Shown here piece after piece: positions 1-9,536 of a DNA stretch of 64,000 nucleotides. The position numbers were made by a program, and so were the translations under genes. The notes beneath the pieces are model-generated. The model saw only the letters and a program-made list of their open reading frames with translations, was not told the DNA's origin and ran no database searches. Positions within the stretch are counted from its first letter, which is position 1. Each line of letters starts with the position of its first letter. Source of the stretch: Agromyces sp. Leaf222 (lineage in GTDB: Bacteria > Actinomycetota > Actinomycetes > Actinomycetales > Microbacteriaceae); assembly GCF_001421565.1 (NCBI RefSeq), contig NZ_LMKQ01000001.1, positions 121,277-185,276 of the forward strand. Reading direction: 5' to 3'.

Positions 1-1
1 G

Positions 2-481
2 TCATTCGTCTGCACGGGCAACATCTGCCGGTCGCCGATGGCCGAGGCCGTGCTGCGCTCGCTCGCCGAACGCGAAGGGCTCTCCTCGCGCATCCAGATC
101 GAGTCCGCGGCGACCGGCGACTGGCACGTCGGCGAGCAGGCCGACCGCCGCACCGTCGCCGCCCTCGAGCGCGCGGGCTACGACGGCTCGAAGCACCGCG
201 CACGCCAGTTCGACGCGACCGATTACCCGAACCTCGACCTCGTGGTCGCGTTCGACCGCGGTCAGGCGCGGATCCTGCGCAACTGGGCGCACGACTCGGC
301 CGACCAGCAGAAGGTTCGGCTGCTACTCGAATTCGACGCCGAACTCGCCGCGCTGCAGGACGTGCCCGACCCCTACTACTCCGACGGGGCGGCCTTCGAT
401 CGAGTTCTTGGGATGATAGAGCAGGCGACCAAGGCGCTCTTCCGCCAACTCGCTCCCGCTCTCAGACAAGGAACACGATGA
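2..481 (+). CDS. Low-molecular-weight protein-tyrosine phosphatase (5' truncated by window edge)
   Basis: This would be a cytoplasmic phosphatase that removes phosphate from phosphotyrosine through a cysteine-phosphate intermediate. The open frame begins at base 2. Its first residues give the P-loop CTGNICRSP, which matches the family signature C-x5-R-S near the N terminus, so only a few residues are missing. Near the C terminus the frame carries DPYYSD, the usual position of the general-acid aspartate. The stop overlaps the purB start as ATGA, so the two genes are probably translationally coupled. The substrate is unknown; arginine phosphatases share the fold. Confidence 0.9.
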   Translation, partial: SFVCTGNICRSPMAEAVLRSLAEREGLSSRIQIESAATGDWHVGEQADRRTVAALERAGYDGSKHRARQFDATDYPNLDLVVAFDRGQARILRNWAHDSADQQKVRLLLEFDAELAALQDVPDPYYSDGAAFDRVLGMIEQATKALFRQLAPALRQGTR

Positions 482-1857
482 CCACGCTGCCTCCCCAGCC
501 GCTCAGCCCGCTCGACGGACGGTACCGCTCGGCCGTCGGCACCCTCGGCGAACACCTCTCCGAAGCCGGCCTCAACCGCGCCCGGGTGCACGTCGAGGTC
601 GAATGGCTCATCGCGCAGACCGACCGCGGATTCTTCGGCACCTCGCCGCTCTCCGCCGACCAGAAGGCGGCCCTCCGACGCGTCGTCACCGACTTCGGCC
701 AGCCCGACATCGACGAGCTCGCCTCGCTCGAGGCGACCACCCGTCACGACGTGAAGGCCGTCGAGTACTACGTGCGCCGCCGCCTCAGCGATCTCGGCCT
801 CGATCACCTCGCCGAGCTCACGCACTTCGCCTGCACCAGTGAAGACATCAACAACCTCTCGTACGCGGTCACCGTGCGCGACGCCGTGCAGCAGGTCTGG
901 CTGCCGAAGTACCGCGCCGTCATCGACACGATCGCCGAGCTCGCACGCGCCCACCGCGACGACGCGATGCTCTCGCGCACGCACGGCCAGCCCGCGACCC
1001 CGTCGACCATGGGCAAGGAGCTCGCGGTCTTCGTCTACCGGCTCGAGCGCATCGCGAAGCAGATCGAGGCGAGCGAGTACCTCGGCAAGTTCTCGGGCGC
1101 GACCGGCACCTTCTCGGCGCATGTCGTCGCGGCTCCGGATGTCTCGTGGCCCGACGTGTCGCGCGAGTTCGTCGAGTCGCTCGGGCTCGGCTGGAACCCG
1201 CTCACCACCCAGATCGAGTCGCACGACTGGCAGGCCGAGCTCTACGGCCGCATCTCGCACGCGAACCGGGTGCTGCACAACCTCGCGACCGACATCTGGA
1301 CCTACATCTCGCTCGGCATCTTCCGCCAGACGCCGGTCGCCGGCGCGACGGGCTCGTCGACCATGCCGCACAAGGTCAACCCGATCCGCTTCGAGAACGC
1401 CGAGGCGAACCTGGAGCTCTCGAGCGCCGTGCTCGACTCGCTCGCCGCGACGCTCGTGACCTCGCGTCTCCAGCGCGACCTCACCGACTCGTCGGCGCAG
1501 CGCAACATCGGCGTCGGCTTCGGGCACTCGATGCTCGCGCTCGACAACATCCAGCGCGGCCTCGGCGAGATCGACCTCGACCTCGCGGTGCTCGCCGCCG
1601 ACCTCGACGGCAACTGGGAGGTGCTCGGCGAGGCGATCCAGACGGTGATCCGCGCCGAGGTCGCCGCCGGCCGTTCGAACATCGCCGACCCCTACGCGCT
1701 CCTCAAGGAGCTCACGCGCGGCAAGCGCATCGGCCAGGCCGACCTCGTCGAGTTCGTCGACGGCCTCGAGATCGGCGACGACGCGAAGCAGCGCCTGCTC
1801 GCGCTCACGCCCGGCACGTACACGGGCATCGCGTCGGACCTCGTCGACCGGCTCTGA
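478..1857 (+). CDS. purB: Adenylosuccinate lyase
   Basis: PurB acts twice in purine synthesis, releasing fumarate from SAICAR and from adenylosuccinate. The 459-residue product starts with the PurB-type N terminus (PLSPLDGRYRSAVG) and carries the fumarase/lyase superfamily signature GSSTMPHKVNPIRFENAE around residues 295-312, including the flexible catalytic-serine loop. It also has the SHDW and TSRLQRDL stretches typical of the longer bacterial PurB type. It overlaps the phosphatase gene by 4 bp and is followed by a hairpin before a convergent gene. Confidence 0.97.
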   Translation: MTTLPPQPLSPLDGRYRSAVGTLGEHLSEAGLNRARVHVEVEWLIAQTDRGFFGTSPLSADQKAALRRVVTDFGQPDIDELASLEATTRHDVKAVEYYVRRRLSDLGLDHLAELTHFACTSEDINNLSYAVTVRDAVQQVWLPKYRAVIDTIAELARAHRDDAMLSRTHGQPATPSTMGKELAVFVYRLERIAKQIEASEYLGKFSGATGTFSAHVVAAPDVSWPDVSREFVESLGLGWNPLTTQIESHDWQAELYGRISHANRVLHNLATDIWTYISLGIFRQTPVAGATGSSTMPHKVNPIRFENAEANLELSSAVLDSLAATLVTSRLQRDLTDSSAQRNIGVGFGHSMLALDNIQRGLGEIDLDLAVLAADLDGNWEVLGEAIQTVIRAEVAAGRSNIADPYALLKELTRGKRIGQADLVEFVDGLEIGDDAKQRLLALTPGTYTGIASDLVDRL

Positions 1858-1864
1858 CGCCGCG

Positions 1865-1895
1865 GGGCGTGCGACCGGACGTCCGGCGCACGCCC
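1865..1895. terminator. Hairpin between convergent genes
   Basis: An 8-bp stem GGGCGTGC (1865-1872) pairs with GCACGCCC (1888-1895), and the loop itself can fold further through CGGACGTCCG. It sits just after the purB stop and ahead of the convergent small membrane gene. There is no T tract, so termination is inferred from position and stem strength. Confidence 0.5.
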
Positions 1896-1931
1896 GTCGC
1901 GCGACCGGCGAGGCCACCGCGAGGACGGCGG

Positions 1932-2255
1932 TCAGTGGCCCTTCGGGCCCTCGGGGGCGCCGGGCGCATCGCCCGCAGGACGGTCGCCCTCACGGCGGGC
2001 CCGCTCTGCTGCGTCGTCGTCGAGCTCGGCCGACTCGGCGGCATCCGGCTTGATGGTCATCGCGAGCAGCGCGAGCACCACGAGCACGATGATGAAGACG
2101 CCGCCCGTGCCGATGGCCGCGAGCACGATGTCGCGCGTGGCGACGAGCGCGATGACGCCGACGAAGACCGCGGCGATGGCTGCGCCGCCGACGTACTCGG
2201 CCGGGCGGAGCACCTCGCGACGGCTCGGCTGGTAGTCGCCAGAAGGCTTGCTCAC
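1932..2255 (-). CDS. Small two-helix membrane protein, unknown function
   Basis: The 107-residue product starts at a GTG overlapping the stop of the upstream DUF308-like gene (GTGA), which fixes the start and implies coupled translation. The N terminus is soluble. Two hydrophobic segments lie at about residues 22-39 and 44-67, followed by a hydrophilic C-terminal tail rich in Asp, Glu, Arg and Pro. I do not recognise a family. Its partner in the two-gene unit is also a membrane protein, so an envelope role is likely but unproven. Confidence 0.7.
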   Translation of the reverse strand: MSKPSGDYQPSRREVLRPAEYVGGAAIAAVFVGVIALVATRDIVLAAIGTGGVFIIVLVVLALLAMTIKPDAAESAELDDDAAERARREGDRPAGDAPGAPEGPKGH

Positions 2256-2836
2256 GGGAGTTGCTCCGATCCGGATGCCTGGGCGTCGGCCGATACGGCC
2301 CACTTCAACGAGAATCCGCCGATGAGCAGGTAGACGCCGAGGATCACGAGGTAGGCGCCGATGAGGCCGACGGCGGTGACCGTGTCGGGCGGCAGCAGCA
2401 GGAACACGATCGCGAGGATCGCGGTGAAGGCACCCGAGACGATCCAGTCGCGCGCGGCGGCGGTGCGTCCGCGACCGCGGAGACCGGCGTAGAGCTCGAC
2501 GAATCCGGTGACAGCCGCCCAGGCGCTCACGAGGAAGAGCAGGAACGGCAGGCCGCCCGGCACGGTGAGGGCGAGCAGGCCGGCGACCACGGTGACGACC
2601 GCGTTGATCGCGAAGAGCGAGCGGATGCCGCGATCCTCGATGAGCCGCAGCGACAGCGCCCCGACGACGAGGCCGGACACGACGGCCCAGGCGCCGAACG
2701 TCACCAGGCCGAACCCGGCCGAATGGTTCGGGGAGAACGTGATGACGGCGGCCGGCACGAGGGCCAGGAGTCCGCGGACGACCGGGGCGACCCAGTAGCG
2801 GGCGCGCTCCGGGGCAGCATCGCGGGCGGTGGCCAC
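2252..2836 (-). CDS. DUF308/HdeD-like multi-pass membrane protein
   Basis: The 194-residue product has about six hydrophobic helices in pairs joined by short charged turns, the pattern of HdeD/DUF308 proteins. HdeD is linked to acid resistance in enterobacteria, but the actinobacterial members have no proven role. It begins with GTG after a GAGGT ribosome site (AAAGAGGTCGCC before the start). It leads a two-gene unit with the small membrane protein that overlaps its stop. Family assignment rests on topology and general similarity rather than a unique motif. Confidence 0.7.
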   Translation of the reverse strand: MATARDAAPERARYWVAPVVRGLLALVPAAVITFSPNHSAGFGLVTFGAWAVVSGLVVGALSLRLIEDRGIRSLFAINAVVTVVAGLLALTVPGGLPFLLFLVSAWAAVTGFVELYAGLRGRGRTAAARDWIVSGAFTAILAIVFLLLPPDTVTAVGLIGAYLVILGVYLLIGGFSLKWAVSADAQASGSEQLP

Positions 2837-2926
2837 GGCGACCTCTTTCGCTTCGGAGGGGAGTACCGATCCATCCTACGTGCCGTGGCCGCGCGAACCT
2901 GAGAGCCCGCAGGCGCCGGGCCGCCG

Positions 2927-4351
2927 TCAGAGCGCCCGCAGGATGTCCTCCACGCGGTCCTTCGCGTCGCCGAAGAGCATCTGGGCGTTGTCCCGCGTGA
3001 AGAGCGGGTTCGCGACGCCGGCGTACCCTGCCGCCATCGACCGCTTGAACACGATGACGTCGGAGGCCTCCCAGACGCGGAGCACCGGCATGCCGGCGAT
3101 CGGGCTGCTGGGGTCCTCCGCCGCGGCCGGGTTCACCGTGTCGTTCGCGCCGATGACGAGCACGACCGAGGTGCCGGCGAAGTCGTCGTTGATCTCGTCC
3201 ATCTCCTCGACGATGTCGTAGGGCACCTTCGCCTCGGCGAGGAGCACGTTCATGTGCCCGGGAAGTCGGCCGGCGACCGGGTGGATGCCGAAGCGCACGT
3301 CGACGCCGCGTTCGCGGAGCTTCGCGGTGAGGTCGGCGACGGGGTGCTGCGCCTGCGCGACCGCCATGCCGTAGCCGGGGGTGATGATCACGCTGGTGGC
3401 GTCGCGCAGCAGCGCCGCGGCATCCGTCGCCGTGATCTCGTGGATCTCGCCCTGCTCCTCGGTCGATGAGGCGGTCGGCGCGGCGATGCCGAACCCGCCG
3501 GCGATCACCGAGATGAACGACCGGTTCATGGCCTTGCACATGATGTAGGAGAGATACGCACCGGAGGAGCCGACGAGCGCGCCGGTCACGATGAGCAGGT
3601 CGTTGTTCAGCAGGAAGCCGGCCGCGGCGGCCGCCCAGCCCGAGTAGCTGTTCAGCATCGAGATGACGACGGGCATGTCTCCGCCGCCGATCGACGCGAC
3701 GAGGTGCCAGCCGAGCGCCAGCGCGAGGGCGGTGACGACGACGAGCAGCCAGAGCTCGGGGGTGACCACGTACCAGACGGTGAGCGCGACGAACGCGACG
3801 AGCGCGCCGAGGTTGAGCGCGTTCTTGCCCGGCAGCATGAGCGGAGCGGACTTCATGCGAGCCGAGAGCTTGAGGAACGCGACGATGGATCCGGTGAACG
3901 TGACGGCGCCGATGAAGACGCCGATGAAGACCTCGGCGTGGTGGATGTCGAGCAGCGCCCCGCTCATGCCGGTCTCCTCGAGCGCGCCGTTCCAGCCGAC
4001 GAGCACGGCCGCGAGGCCGACGAAGCTGTGCAGCAGCGCGATGAGCTCCGGCATGCCGGTCATCTCGACGACGCGGGCCCGCCAGAGCCCGATCGCCCCG
4101 CCGACGACGACCGCCGCGACGAGCAGACCGAGGCCGACCATCGCCTGGGGGTCGCCCCAGGCGTCGGAGACGACGACGCCGACGGTGGCGACGAGCGCGA
4201 TGGTCATGCCGGCGATGCCGTAGCCGACACCGGACTTGGCGGTTTCATGCTTGCTGAGGCCGGCGAGGCTCATGATGAACAGCAGCGCGGCGACGATGTA
4301 GGCGGCTCCGGCGATCGACGCGGGAGTCAGCAGGGCGGTGGTCTCTGGCAC
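2927..4351 (-). CDS. pntB: NAD(P) transhydrogenase subunit beta
   Basis: PntB is the membrane subunit that binds NADP(H) and couples hydride transfer between NADH and NADP+ to proton entry. The 474-residue product has a long multi-helix N-terminal half (domain II). Its soluble domain III begins near residue 300 with the nucleotide-binding stretch [18 protein letters not shown] and carries [14 protein letters not shown] and [11 protein letters not shown] near the C terminus, all typical of PntB. It starts at GTG behind GAGGAG and lies 32 bp after pntA, in the same operon. Confidence 0.96.
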   Translation of the reverse strand: MPETTALLTPASIAGAAYIVAALLFIMSLAGLSKHETAKSGVGYGIAGMTIALVATVGVVVSDAWGDPQAMVGLGLLVAAVVVGGAIGLWRARVVEMTGMPELIALLHSFVGLAAVLVGWNGALEETGMSGALLDIHHAEVFIGVFIGAVTFTGSIVAFLKLSARMKSAPLMLPGKNALNLGALVAFVALTVWYVVTPELWLLVVVTALALALGWHLVASIGGGDMPVVISMLNSYSGWAAAAAGFLLNNDLLIVTGALVGSSGAYLSYIMCKAMNRSFISVIAGGFGIAAPTASSTEEQGEIHEITATDAAALLRDATSVIITPGYGMAVAQAQHPVADLTAKLRERGVDVRFGIHPVAGRLPGHMNVLLAEAKVPYDIVEEMDEINDDFAGTSVVLVIGANDTVNPAAAEDPSSPIAGMPVLRVWEASDVIVFKRSMAAGYAGVANPLFTRDNAQMLFGDAKDRVEDILRAL

Positions 4352-4383
4352 GTTGGGGGCTCCTCGGGTTCAGCGCGTCGCGG

Positions 4384-6009
4384 TCAGTTGCCGGGCCGGG
4401 CGGACGAGCCGCCCGGTCGGGATGCATCCGCTCGGGATGCGGCCGGACCGGCGGCGGCCGGGCCTCGCGAGAACATCGCGAGCATGCGTCGGGTCACGGC
4501 GAATCCACCGAAGATGTTGATGCTGGCCAGCAGCACGGCCACTGCCGCGAGCACCTGCACGACGGGCACGTCGCTCGTGATCTGGAGCATCGCGCCGACG
4601 ACGATGATGCCCGAGATGGCGTTCGTGACGCTCATGAGCGGCGTGTGCAGCGCATGCGCGACCTTGCCGATCACGTAGAAGCCGACGACGACCGAGAGGA
4701 CGAGCACCGTGAAGTGCTGGGGGAGTGGGGCCGGGGCGATCGCGTTGACCGCGAAGAGCGCGGCGATGCCGACCGCGACGAGCAACACCTTCTTGACCGG
4801 TGTCATCGGCGCCTTGGCGGGCTTCGGCTGCGCGGGCGATACGGCCGCCGACCCGGGAGCAGCGGATGTCGCCGGCGCCGCCGACACCTGCACGGGCGGC
4901 GGCGGCCAGGTCACCGCACCGGGCTGCGCGACGGTCACCGAGCGCTGCACGACGTCGTCGAGGTCGAGCACGAGCTCGCCGTCCTTGCCGGGCGTCAGCA
5001 GCTTCAGCAGGTTGACGACGTTGGTGCCGTAGAGCTGCGACGCCTGCGTCGGCAGGCGCGAGGCGAGATCCGTGTAGCCGAGGATCACGACCCCGTTCGG
5101 CGTGACGACGCGCTCGCCCGCGACGGAGCCCGCGACGTTGCCGCCCTGGCCCGCCGCCATGTCGACGATCACGCTGCCGGAACGCATGCTCGCGACATCC
5201 GCTGCCGTGATGAGCTTGGGGGCCGGGCGACCCGGGATCAGCGCGGTCGTGATGATGATGTCGACGTCGGCCGCCTGCTCGGAGTAGATCTCGGCCGCGC
5301 GGCGGTCGTAGTCCTCGCTCGTGGCCTTCGCGTAGCCGTCGGTCGACTGCATCTGCTCGGCGACCTCGACCTTCAGGTACTCGCCGCCGATGGACTTCAC
5401 CTGGTCGGCGACCTCGGGCCGCGGGTCGGTCGCGCGCACGATGGCTCCGAGGCTGGATGCCGCACCGATCGCCGCGAGTCCGGCGACGCCCGCGCCGGCG
5501 ACGAGCACCTTGGCCGGGGGCACCTTGCCGGCGGCCGTGACCTGGCCGGTGAAGAAGCGGCCGAACTCGTGCGCCGCCTCGACGACGGCCCGGTATCCGG
5601 CGATGTTCGCCATGGAGCTCAGCACGTCCATCGACTGGGCGCGCGAGATGCGCGGCACGGCGTCCATCGCGAGTGCGGTGACGCCGCGATCGGCGAGCGC
5701 CTGCAACAACTCGGGCCTGAAGGCCGGCGCCAGCAGGCCGATGACGATGGAGCCGGGGGAGAGGGCGGCGATGTCGGCCTCCGTCGGCGCGTTCACCATG
5801 AGCACGACCTCGGCGCCGAGCGACGCGGCCCGCGTCGAGATCTCCGCGCCCGCCTCGAGGTAGGCCTCGTCGGGGAACGACGACCGCGCTCCCGCCCCCG
5901 CCTCGACGGACACCACGTACCCGAGGGCGACGAGCTGCTTCACCGTGGCGGGCGTCGCCGCGACACGCGTCTCTGGGCTGTGCTCGGTCACGATCCCGAT
6001 GCGGGACAT
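4384..6009 (-). CDS. pntA: NAD(P) transhydrogenase subunit alpha
   Basis: PntA binds NAD(H) and forms the proton-translocating transhydrogenase with PntB. The 541-residue protein starts at ATG behind AAGGAG (MSRIGIVTE), the usual PntA N terminus. An alanine-dehydrogenase-like domain I covers about residues 1-370, with the dinucleotide stretch [17 protein letters not shown] near 170. A Pro/Ala-rich linker is followed by transmembrane helices near 430-520. It is therefore the fused PntAA-PntAB type, as in E. coli, not the split type found in some bacteria. An upstream in-frame ATG at 6120 lacks a ribosome site and was not used. Confidence 0.96.
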   Translation of the reverse strand: MSRIGIVTEHSPETRVAATPATVKQLVALGYVVSVEAGAGARSSFPDEAYLEAGAEISTRAASLGAEVVLMVNAPTEADIAALSPGSIVIGLLAPAFRPELLQALADRGVTALAMDAVPRISRAQSMDVLSSMANIAGYRAVVEAAHEFGRFFTGQVTAAGKVPPAKVLVAGAGVAGLAAIGAASSLGAIVRATDPRPEVADQVKSIGGEYLKVEVAEQMQSTDGYAKATSEDYDRRAAEIYSEQAADVDIIITTALIPGRPAPKLITAADVASMRSGSVIVDMAAGQGGNVAGSVAGERVVTPNGVVILGYTDLASRLPTQASQLYGTNVVNLLKLLTPGKDGELVLDLDDVVQRSVTVAQPGAVTWPPPPVQVSAAPATSAAPGSAAVSPAQPKPAKAPMTPVKKVLLVAVGIAALFAVNAIAPAPLPQHFTVLVLSVVVGFYVIGKVAHALHTPLMSVTNAISGIIVVGAMLQITSDVPVVQVLAAVAVLLASINIFGGFAVTRRMLAMFSRGPAAAGPAASRADASRPGGSSARPGN

Positions 6010-6242
6010 GCGGTGCTCCTTCACGTCGACGCGCCCGATCCTGCGGCGCTGCGGCTTGGACGGCCGTCGCCTCGGGTGCACGAACGTGCGGTGCGGCGAC
6101 GGTGCTGCGAGCACCACCATAGGCGCAGACCGGCCCCGCAGGCAGCACCTTCAGATGCGTTCCGCGGATGCCGGTGACGGCCGTTCGGGTGGTCGTGCTC
6201 GGGGTTCAGCGTAGGGGCCGTCGATGGCCGTCGTGGCGATGT

Positions 6243-6256
6243 TTCGTCACGACGAA
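6243..6256. promoter_or_regulatory. Candidate IclR-family operator
   Basis: TTCGT and ACGAA arms are separated by CACG. The same arms with a 5-bp spacer occur at 9467-9483 in front of the monooxygenase gene. Several characterised IclR-family regulators bind short TTCG/CGAA-type inverted repeats, so this is a candidate autoregulatory site for the IclR protein encoded 129 bp downstream. Binding is inferred. Confidence 0.4.
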
Positions 6257-6371
6257 CATGAAGGATTCACGATTCTTTCGCCCTGCAGAAATGCCGGGTG
6301 CTACGGGGCGGCGTGAGCCCGTTGCGTTGGGCCATGATCGAGCCTGCGTCCGATGATCGAGCACCGCGTTC

Positions 6372-6377
6372 TAGTAT
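6372..6377 (+). promoter_or_regulatory. -10 element of iclR, apparently leaderless
   Basis: TAGTAT ends 7 bp before the ATG at 6385, so transcription should begin at or next to the start codon. No ribosome-binding sequence lies before the ATG. The same arrangement recurs at several genes in this window. Confidence 0.55.
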
Positions 6378-6384
6378 CGGACGC

Positions 6385-7122
6385 ATGGCAGACACTCCGG
6401 CGCGCACACCGGCGGGCGCCCCGGCGACGCAGACCGGCTCGCAGACCCTGAGCCGCGGCATCCGCCTGCTCGAGATCCTCGCCGCCGCCGAGCGCAACCT
6501 GACGATCGACGAGCTCGCCGCCGAACTCGGGGTGCACCGCTCGGTCGCCTACCGGCTGCTGCGCACCCTCGAGGACCATGGGCTCGTCGCGCGTGACTCG
6601 GCCGGCCGCGTCACGCTCGGCACCGGACTCGCGGCGCTCGCCTCGGGTGTGGCACGCGATCTGCAGCAGGTCGCCCTGCCCGAGCTGACCGATGTCGCGA
6701 ACGAGCTCGGCATGACCTGCCTGCTCGCCGTGCAGGTCGACGCCGACGAGGCGGCGACCCTCGTGAGCGCGGCCCCGCGGCAGAGCATGGCCGTCGTCTC
6801 GTACCGCCCGGGCCACCGGCATCCGATCACCCGCGGCGGGCCGGGCAAGGCGATCCTCTCGAGCCTGCCCGAGCACGCGTGGCCGGATGCCGCGACCGAC
6901 GCCCTGCGCGACGAGATCGCTGTAACCAGACGAAGGGGTTACGCCGTCAGCCACGACGAGGTCGTGCCCTCGTTGCGGTCGGTCGCCGTTCCGCTCGCCC
7001 TTCCCGGGCAGCCGGCCGCGTCGATCGCCGTGATCCACGTGTCGTTCTCGCGCACCGAGGCCGAGATCGCCGAACGGCTCATGGCGGCGGCCGCGAGCGT
7101 GAGGCGCGCGTACGGCGCCTGA
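6385..7122 (+). CDS. IclR family transcriptional regulator
   Basis: The 245-residue product has an N-terminal winged helix-turn-helix (about 25-80: SRGIRLLEIL, LTIDELAAELGVHRSVAYRLLRTL), followed by the IclR effector domain (about 90-245). Its characteristic ITRGGPGKAILS stretch and the C-terminal SIAVIHVSF segment are visible. IclR proteins often control aromatic-acid catabolism genes. The adjacent aromatic hydroxylase gene and the shared TTCGT/ACGAA repeats suggest that is so here. The ATG at 6385 is chosen because a -10 element sits 7 bp upstream; the earlier in-frame ATG at 6298 would include the promoter. Confidence 0.9.
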   Translation: MADTPARTPAGAPATQTGSQTLSRGIRLLEILAAAERNLTIDELAAELGVHRSVAYRLLRTLEDHGLVARDSAGRVTLGTGLAALASGVARDLQQVALPELTDVANELGMTCLLAVQVDADEAATLVSAAPRQSMAVVSYRPGHRHPITRGGPGKAILSSLPEHAWPDAATDALRDEIAVTRRRGYAVSHDEVVPSLRSVAVPLALPGQPAASIAVIHVSFSRTEAEIAERLMAAAASVRRAYGA

Positions 7123-7167
7123 CCGCAGCTGGCCGGCTCCCGAGGCGAGCCGACTACTGTTTCAAGC

Positions 7168-7434
7168 ATGTCGAAGCCGAGTGACCTCGCCCGTCCGTCG
7201 AAGGCGCCGACCTACCTCACCGTGATCGGGCTGACGCTGACGGCAGTGGGGATCGTCATCGCGGCGGTCATGTTCATCGGTGCGCTGCCGGGCGGGCTGA
7301 CCGCTTCGGAGGCGGCCCTTCCGGTGACCGTGGCGCTGATCTGGATCCTGTTCGGCGGGTGCACGATCGTCGTCGGCTCCGCCCTCAGGCAGCGGGCGCG
7401 CAAGCAGGCGGAACGGGACACCCACCCCGAGTAG
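7168..7434 (+). CDS. Small two-helix membrane protein, unknown function
   Basis: The 88-residue product has two hydrophobic helices (about residues 16-38 and 50-71) and a short basic and polar C-terminal tail. The start follows TACTGT (7155-7160) by 7 bp with no ribosome site, so it looks leaderless. I recognise no family. It lies between the IclR gene and the convergent monooxygenase gene and may be independent of both. Confidence 0.65.
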   Translation: MSKPSDLARPSKAPTYLTVIGLTLTAVGIVIAAVMFIGALPGGLTASEAALPVTVALIWILFGGCTIVVGSALRQRARKQAERDTHPE

Positions 7435-7470
7435 CATCGCTCCGACGAGGAGGCGCCTTCGCCACCTCGC

Positions 7471-9426
7471 TCAGCGGGCCAGCAGCGCTCCACGGAAGAA
7501 GTCGGCGAGTTCGACCATGGCCGACAGGGGCAGCACCTGCGCGACGTAGTGGTCGGGTCGCACGACCACGACGACGCCGTCCCTCGAGAGCCCGCGCTCC
7601 TCGAAGATGTCGTGCGCCGGGTCTGCGGCGTAGACCTTCTCGTAGTCGGTGAGCCCGAACGGCCCGGTCGCCGGCAGGAACACGCGGGGCACATGTCCGA
7701 GCTCGACCTCGAGGTGCGGCTGCTGGTAGACGACCTTCACGTCGAACACGTCGTCGAAGGCCCCGCCGGCCGGCACGTGCGCAGCGAGGGGTGAATCGGA
7801 TGCCTCGGCGAGCCATCGCGCCCACGAGGCGAGCGCCGAGGCATCCGCTCGTGAAGGGGCCGCATCGGCGAACGCGTAGATGCGCCACCGGCCGTCGGCG
7901 CGGTGGTGGTGGCCGAGGTGCACGGGATTGCCGTCGCAGACGCGCTCGACGGGGGCCGACTTGAAGCGCTTGCCGACCGGGAAGCCCGTCGCGAGCGACT
8001 GGTGCTGCTGCGAGCCGACGATCATCGAGGGCTCGTACTGCGTCATGAACCCGGCCGGGAACTCGAACGTGCGCACGTAGAAGTCCTCGAGTTCGGCGGG
8101 GTCGCCGAGGTCCTCGGGCTTCGTCGCCATCAGCTTGGACCACTCCCGGTCGAAGGCGATGAGCTCCGCCGCGACGACGTGCCGCTCGGCGTGGTAGGTC
8201 TCGAGCAGCTTCGCATCGGCCCGCCCATCGAGCACGTGGCCGAGCTTCCAGCCGATGTTCCAGCCGTCCTGCATCGAGACGTTCATGCCCTGGCCGGCCT
8301 TGGCGCTGTGCGTGTGGCAGGCGTCTCCCGTGATGAACACGCGTGGCGTGCGGCTGCCCTGCTCGTGGAGCGGCACGTCGTCGAAGCGGTCGGTGACGCG
8401 GTGGCCGACCTCGTACACCGAGTGCCACGGCACGTTGCGCACGTCGAGCGTGTAGGGGTGCAGGATGTCGTTCGCCTTCGCGATGACCTGGTCGAGGGTC
8501 GTGCGGCGCACCGCTCCGTGGTCGTCTTCGGCGACCTCGCCGAGGTCGACGTACATGCGGAACAGCTGCCCGCCCTCGCGCGGGATGAGCAGGATGTTGC
8601 CCGCCTCCGACTGGATCGAGCACTTCGTGCGGATGTCGGGGAAGTCGGTGACGGCGAGCGTGTCCATGACGCCCCAGGCATGGAACGACTGCGCGCCGAC
8701 GTGCTGCGCCCCGATCGACTCGCGCACCTTGCTGCGTGCACCGTCGGCGCCGACGACGTACTTGGCGCGCACGGTGCGTCGCTCGCCCGTGTGCTCGCCG
8801 TCGAGTGCTGCGGCGTGCGAGGCGTCGCCCGCGCCGAGGCCGACGCCGGTGGCCCGCTCGAGCGTCACGGTCACCGGATACTCGGGCAAATCGCCACCGG
8901 CGCCGGGCTGCGCGACCGCGAGTCCGACGAACTCCCACCCGTAGTCGGGCACGATGCGACCGGGGGAGTTGCGGGCGTACTCGGCGAAGTAGTCGAGCAC
9001 GCGGGCCTGGTTCACGATCAGGTGCGGGAACTCGCTGATGCCGGTGGGGTCGTCGGGCGTGACGGCCGCGCGGTGGATGTTCGCGTGGTTCTCGGGATCG
9101 GGCTTCCAGAACGCCATCTCGGTGATGCGGTACGCCTCGGCGATGATGCGCTCCGCGAAGCCGAACGCCTGGAACGTCTCGACGCTGCGCGCCTGGATGC
9201 CGTCGGCCTGCCCGATCTCGAGCCTTCCGCCGCGCCGCTCCACGAGGCGGGTCGTGACGCCCGGGAACTGCGCGAGTTGCGCCGCCGCGACCATGCCGGC
9301 CGGGCCGGACCCCACGATGAGCACGTCGACCTCGTCGGGCAGCTCCCCGGGGCGGTCGAGGCCGACACCGGCCGCGGGCTCGACCCTCGGGTCACCCGAG
9401 ACATAGCCGTAGTGGTGGAACTGCAC
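7471..9426 (-). CDS. FAD-dependent aromatic hydroxylase, 3-hydroxybenzoate 4-monooxygenase-like
   Basis: This is predicted to be a class A flavin monooxygenase that hydroxylates a phenolic ring using NAD(P)H and oxygen. The 651-residue protein has the FAD-binding VGSGPAG motif at about residues 38-44, the VVGADGARSKVR motif mid-protein and the second FAD motif GDACHTHSAKAGQGMN. The C-terminal roughly 200 residues form the thioredoxin-like domain of phenol 2-monooxygenase relatives. From memory, the N terminus (MQFHHYGYVSGDP, then LEIGQADGI and EFPHLIVNQARV) resembles the 3-hydroxybenzoate 4-hydroxylase MobA of Comamonas. No ring-cleavage genes are nearby, so the exact substrate is uncertain. 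Confidence 0.85.
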   Translation of the reverse strand: MQFHHYGYVSGDPRVEPAAGVGLDRPGELPDEVDVLIVGSGPAGMVAAAQLAQFPGVTTRLVERRGGRLEIGQADGIQARSVETFQAFGFAERIIAEAYRITEMAFWKPDPENHANIHRAAVTPDDPTGISEFPHLIVNQARVLDYFAEYARNSPGRIVPDYGWEFVGLAVAQPGAGGDLPEYPVTVTLERATGVGLGAGDASHAAALDGEHTGERRTVRAKYVVGADGARSKVRESIGAQHVGAQSFHAWGVMDTLAVTDFPDIRTKCSIQSEAGNILLIPREGGQLFRMYVDLGEVAEDDHGAVRRTTLDQVIAKANDILHPYTLDVRNVPWHSVYEVGHRVTDRFDDVPLHEQGSRTPRVFITGDACHTHSAKAGQGMNVSMQDGWNIGWKLGHVLDGRADAKLLETYHAERHVVAAELIAFDREWSKLMATKPEDLGDPAELEDFYVRTFEFPAGFMTQYEPSMIVGSQQHQSLATGFPVGKRFKSAPVERVCDGNPVHLGHHHRADGRWRIYAFADAAPSRADASALASWARWLAEASDSPLAAHVPAGGAFDDVFDVKVVYQQPHLEVELGHVPRVFLPATGPFGLTDYEKVYAADPAHDIFEERGLSRDGVVVVVRPDHYVAQVLPLSAMVELADFFRGALLAR

Positions 9427-9466
9427 GGATCTTCCTCACTTCGTCGTGGGTCGGCTGTCGCAATGC

Positions 9467-9483
9467 TTCGTTCTATAAACGAA
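9467..9483. promoter_or_regulatory. Candidate operator in the monooxygenase promoter
   Basis: TTCGTT and AACGAA arms flank CTATA. On the minus strand the spacer gives a TATAG-containing -10-like sequence about 45 bp before the monooxygenase start, so a bound regulator would overlap the promoter. The arms match those of the repeat in front of iclR, suggesting control by that IclR protein. Confidence 0.45.
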
Positions 9484-9536
9484 CACGCTATTCCGATATC
9501 GCTCAGTCAGTGTAGGTCGCGCGCGCCACGACGACA

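Larger units (their letters stand above)
6010..6384. promoter_or_regulatory. Divergent pntA / iclR control region
   Basis: This 375-bp stretch has no credible gene. It must hold the pntA promoter (leftward) and the iclR promoter (rightward). It contains the inverted repeat TTCGT-CACG-ACGAA at 6243-6256, which resembles the repeat upstream of the flavin monooxygenase at 9467-9483. It also has a CGGATGCCG word at 6165-6173. Confidence 0.6.

Noticed and set aside
376..1917. Long leftward open frame opposite purB
   Set aside because: It mirrors the purB codons in high-G+C DNA, is Arg/Glu-rich, has no domain, and the plus-strand protein is a clear PurB.
2256..3539. Leftward extension of the small membrane gene to a 535-codon frame
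   Set aside because: The extra N-terminal part is Arg/Gly/Pro-rich shadow sequence of the DUF308 and pntB genes; the GTGA overlap at 2255 gives a better start.
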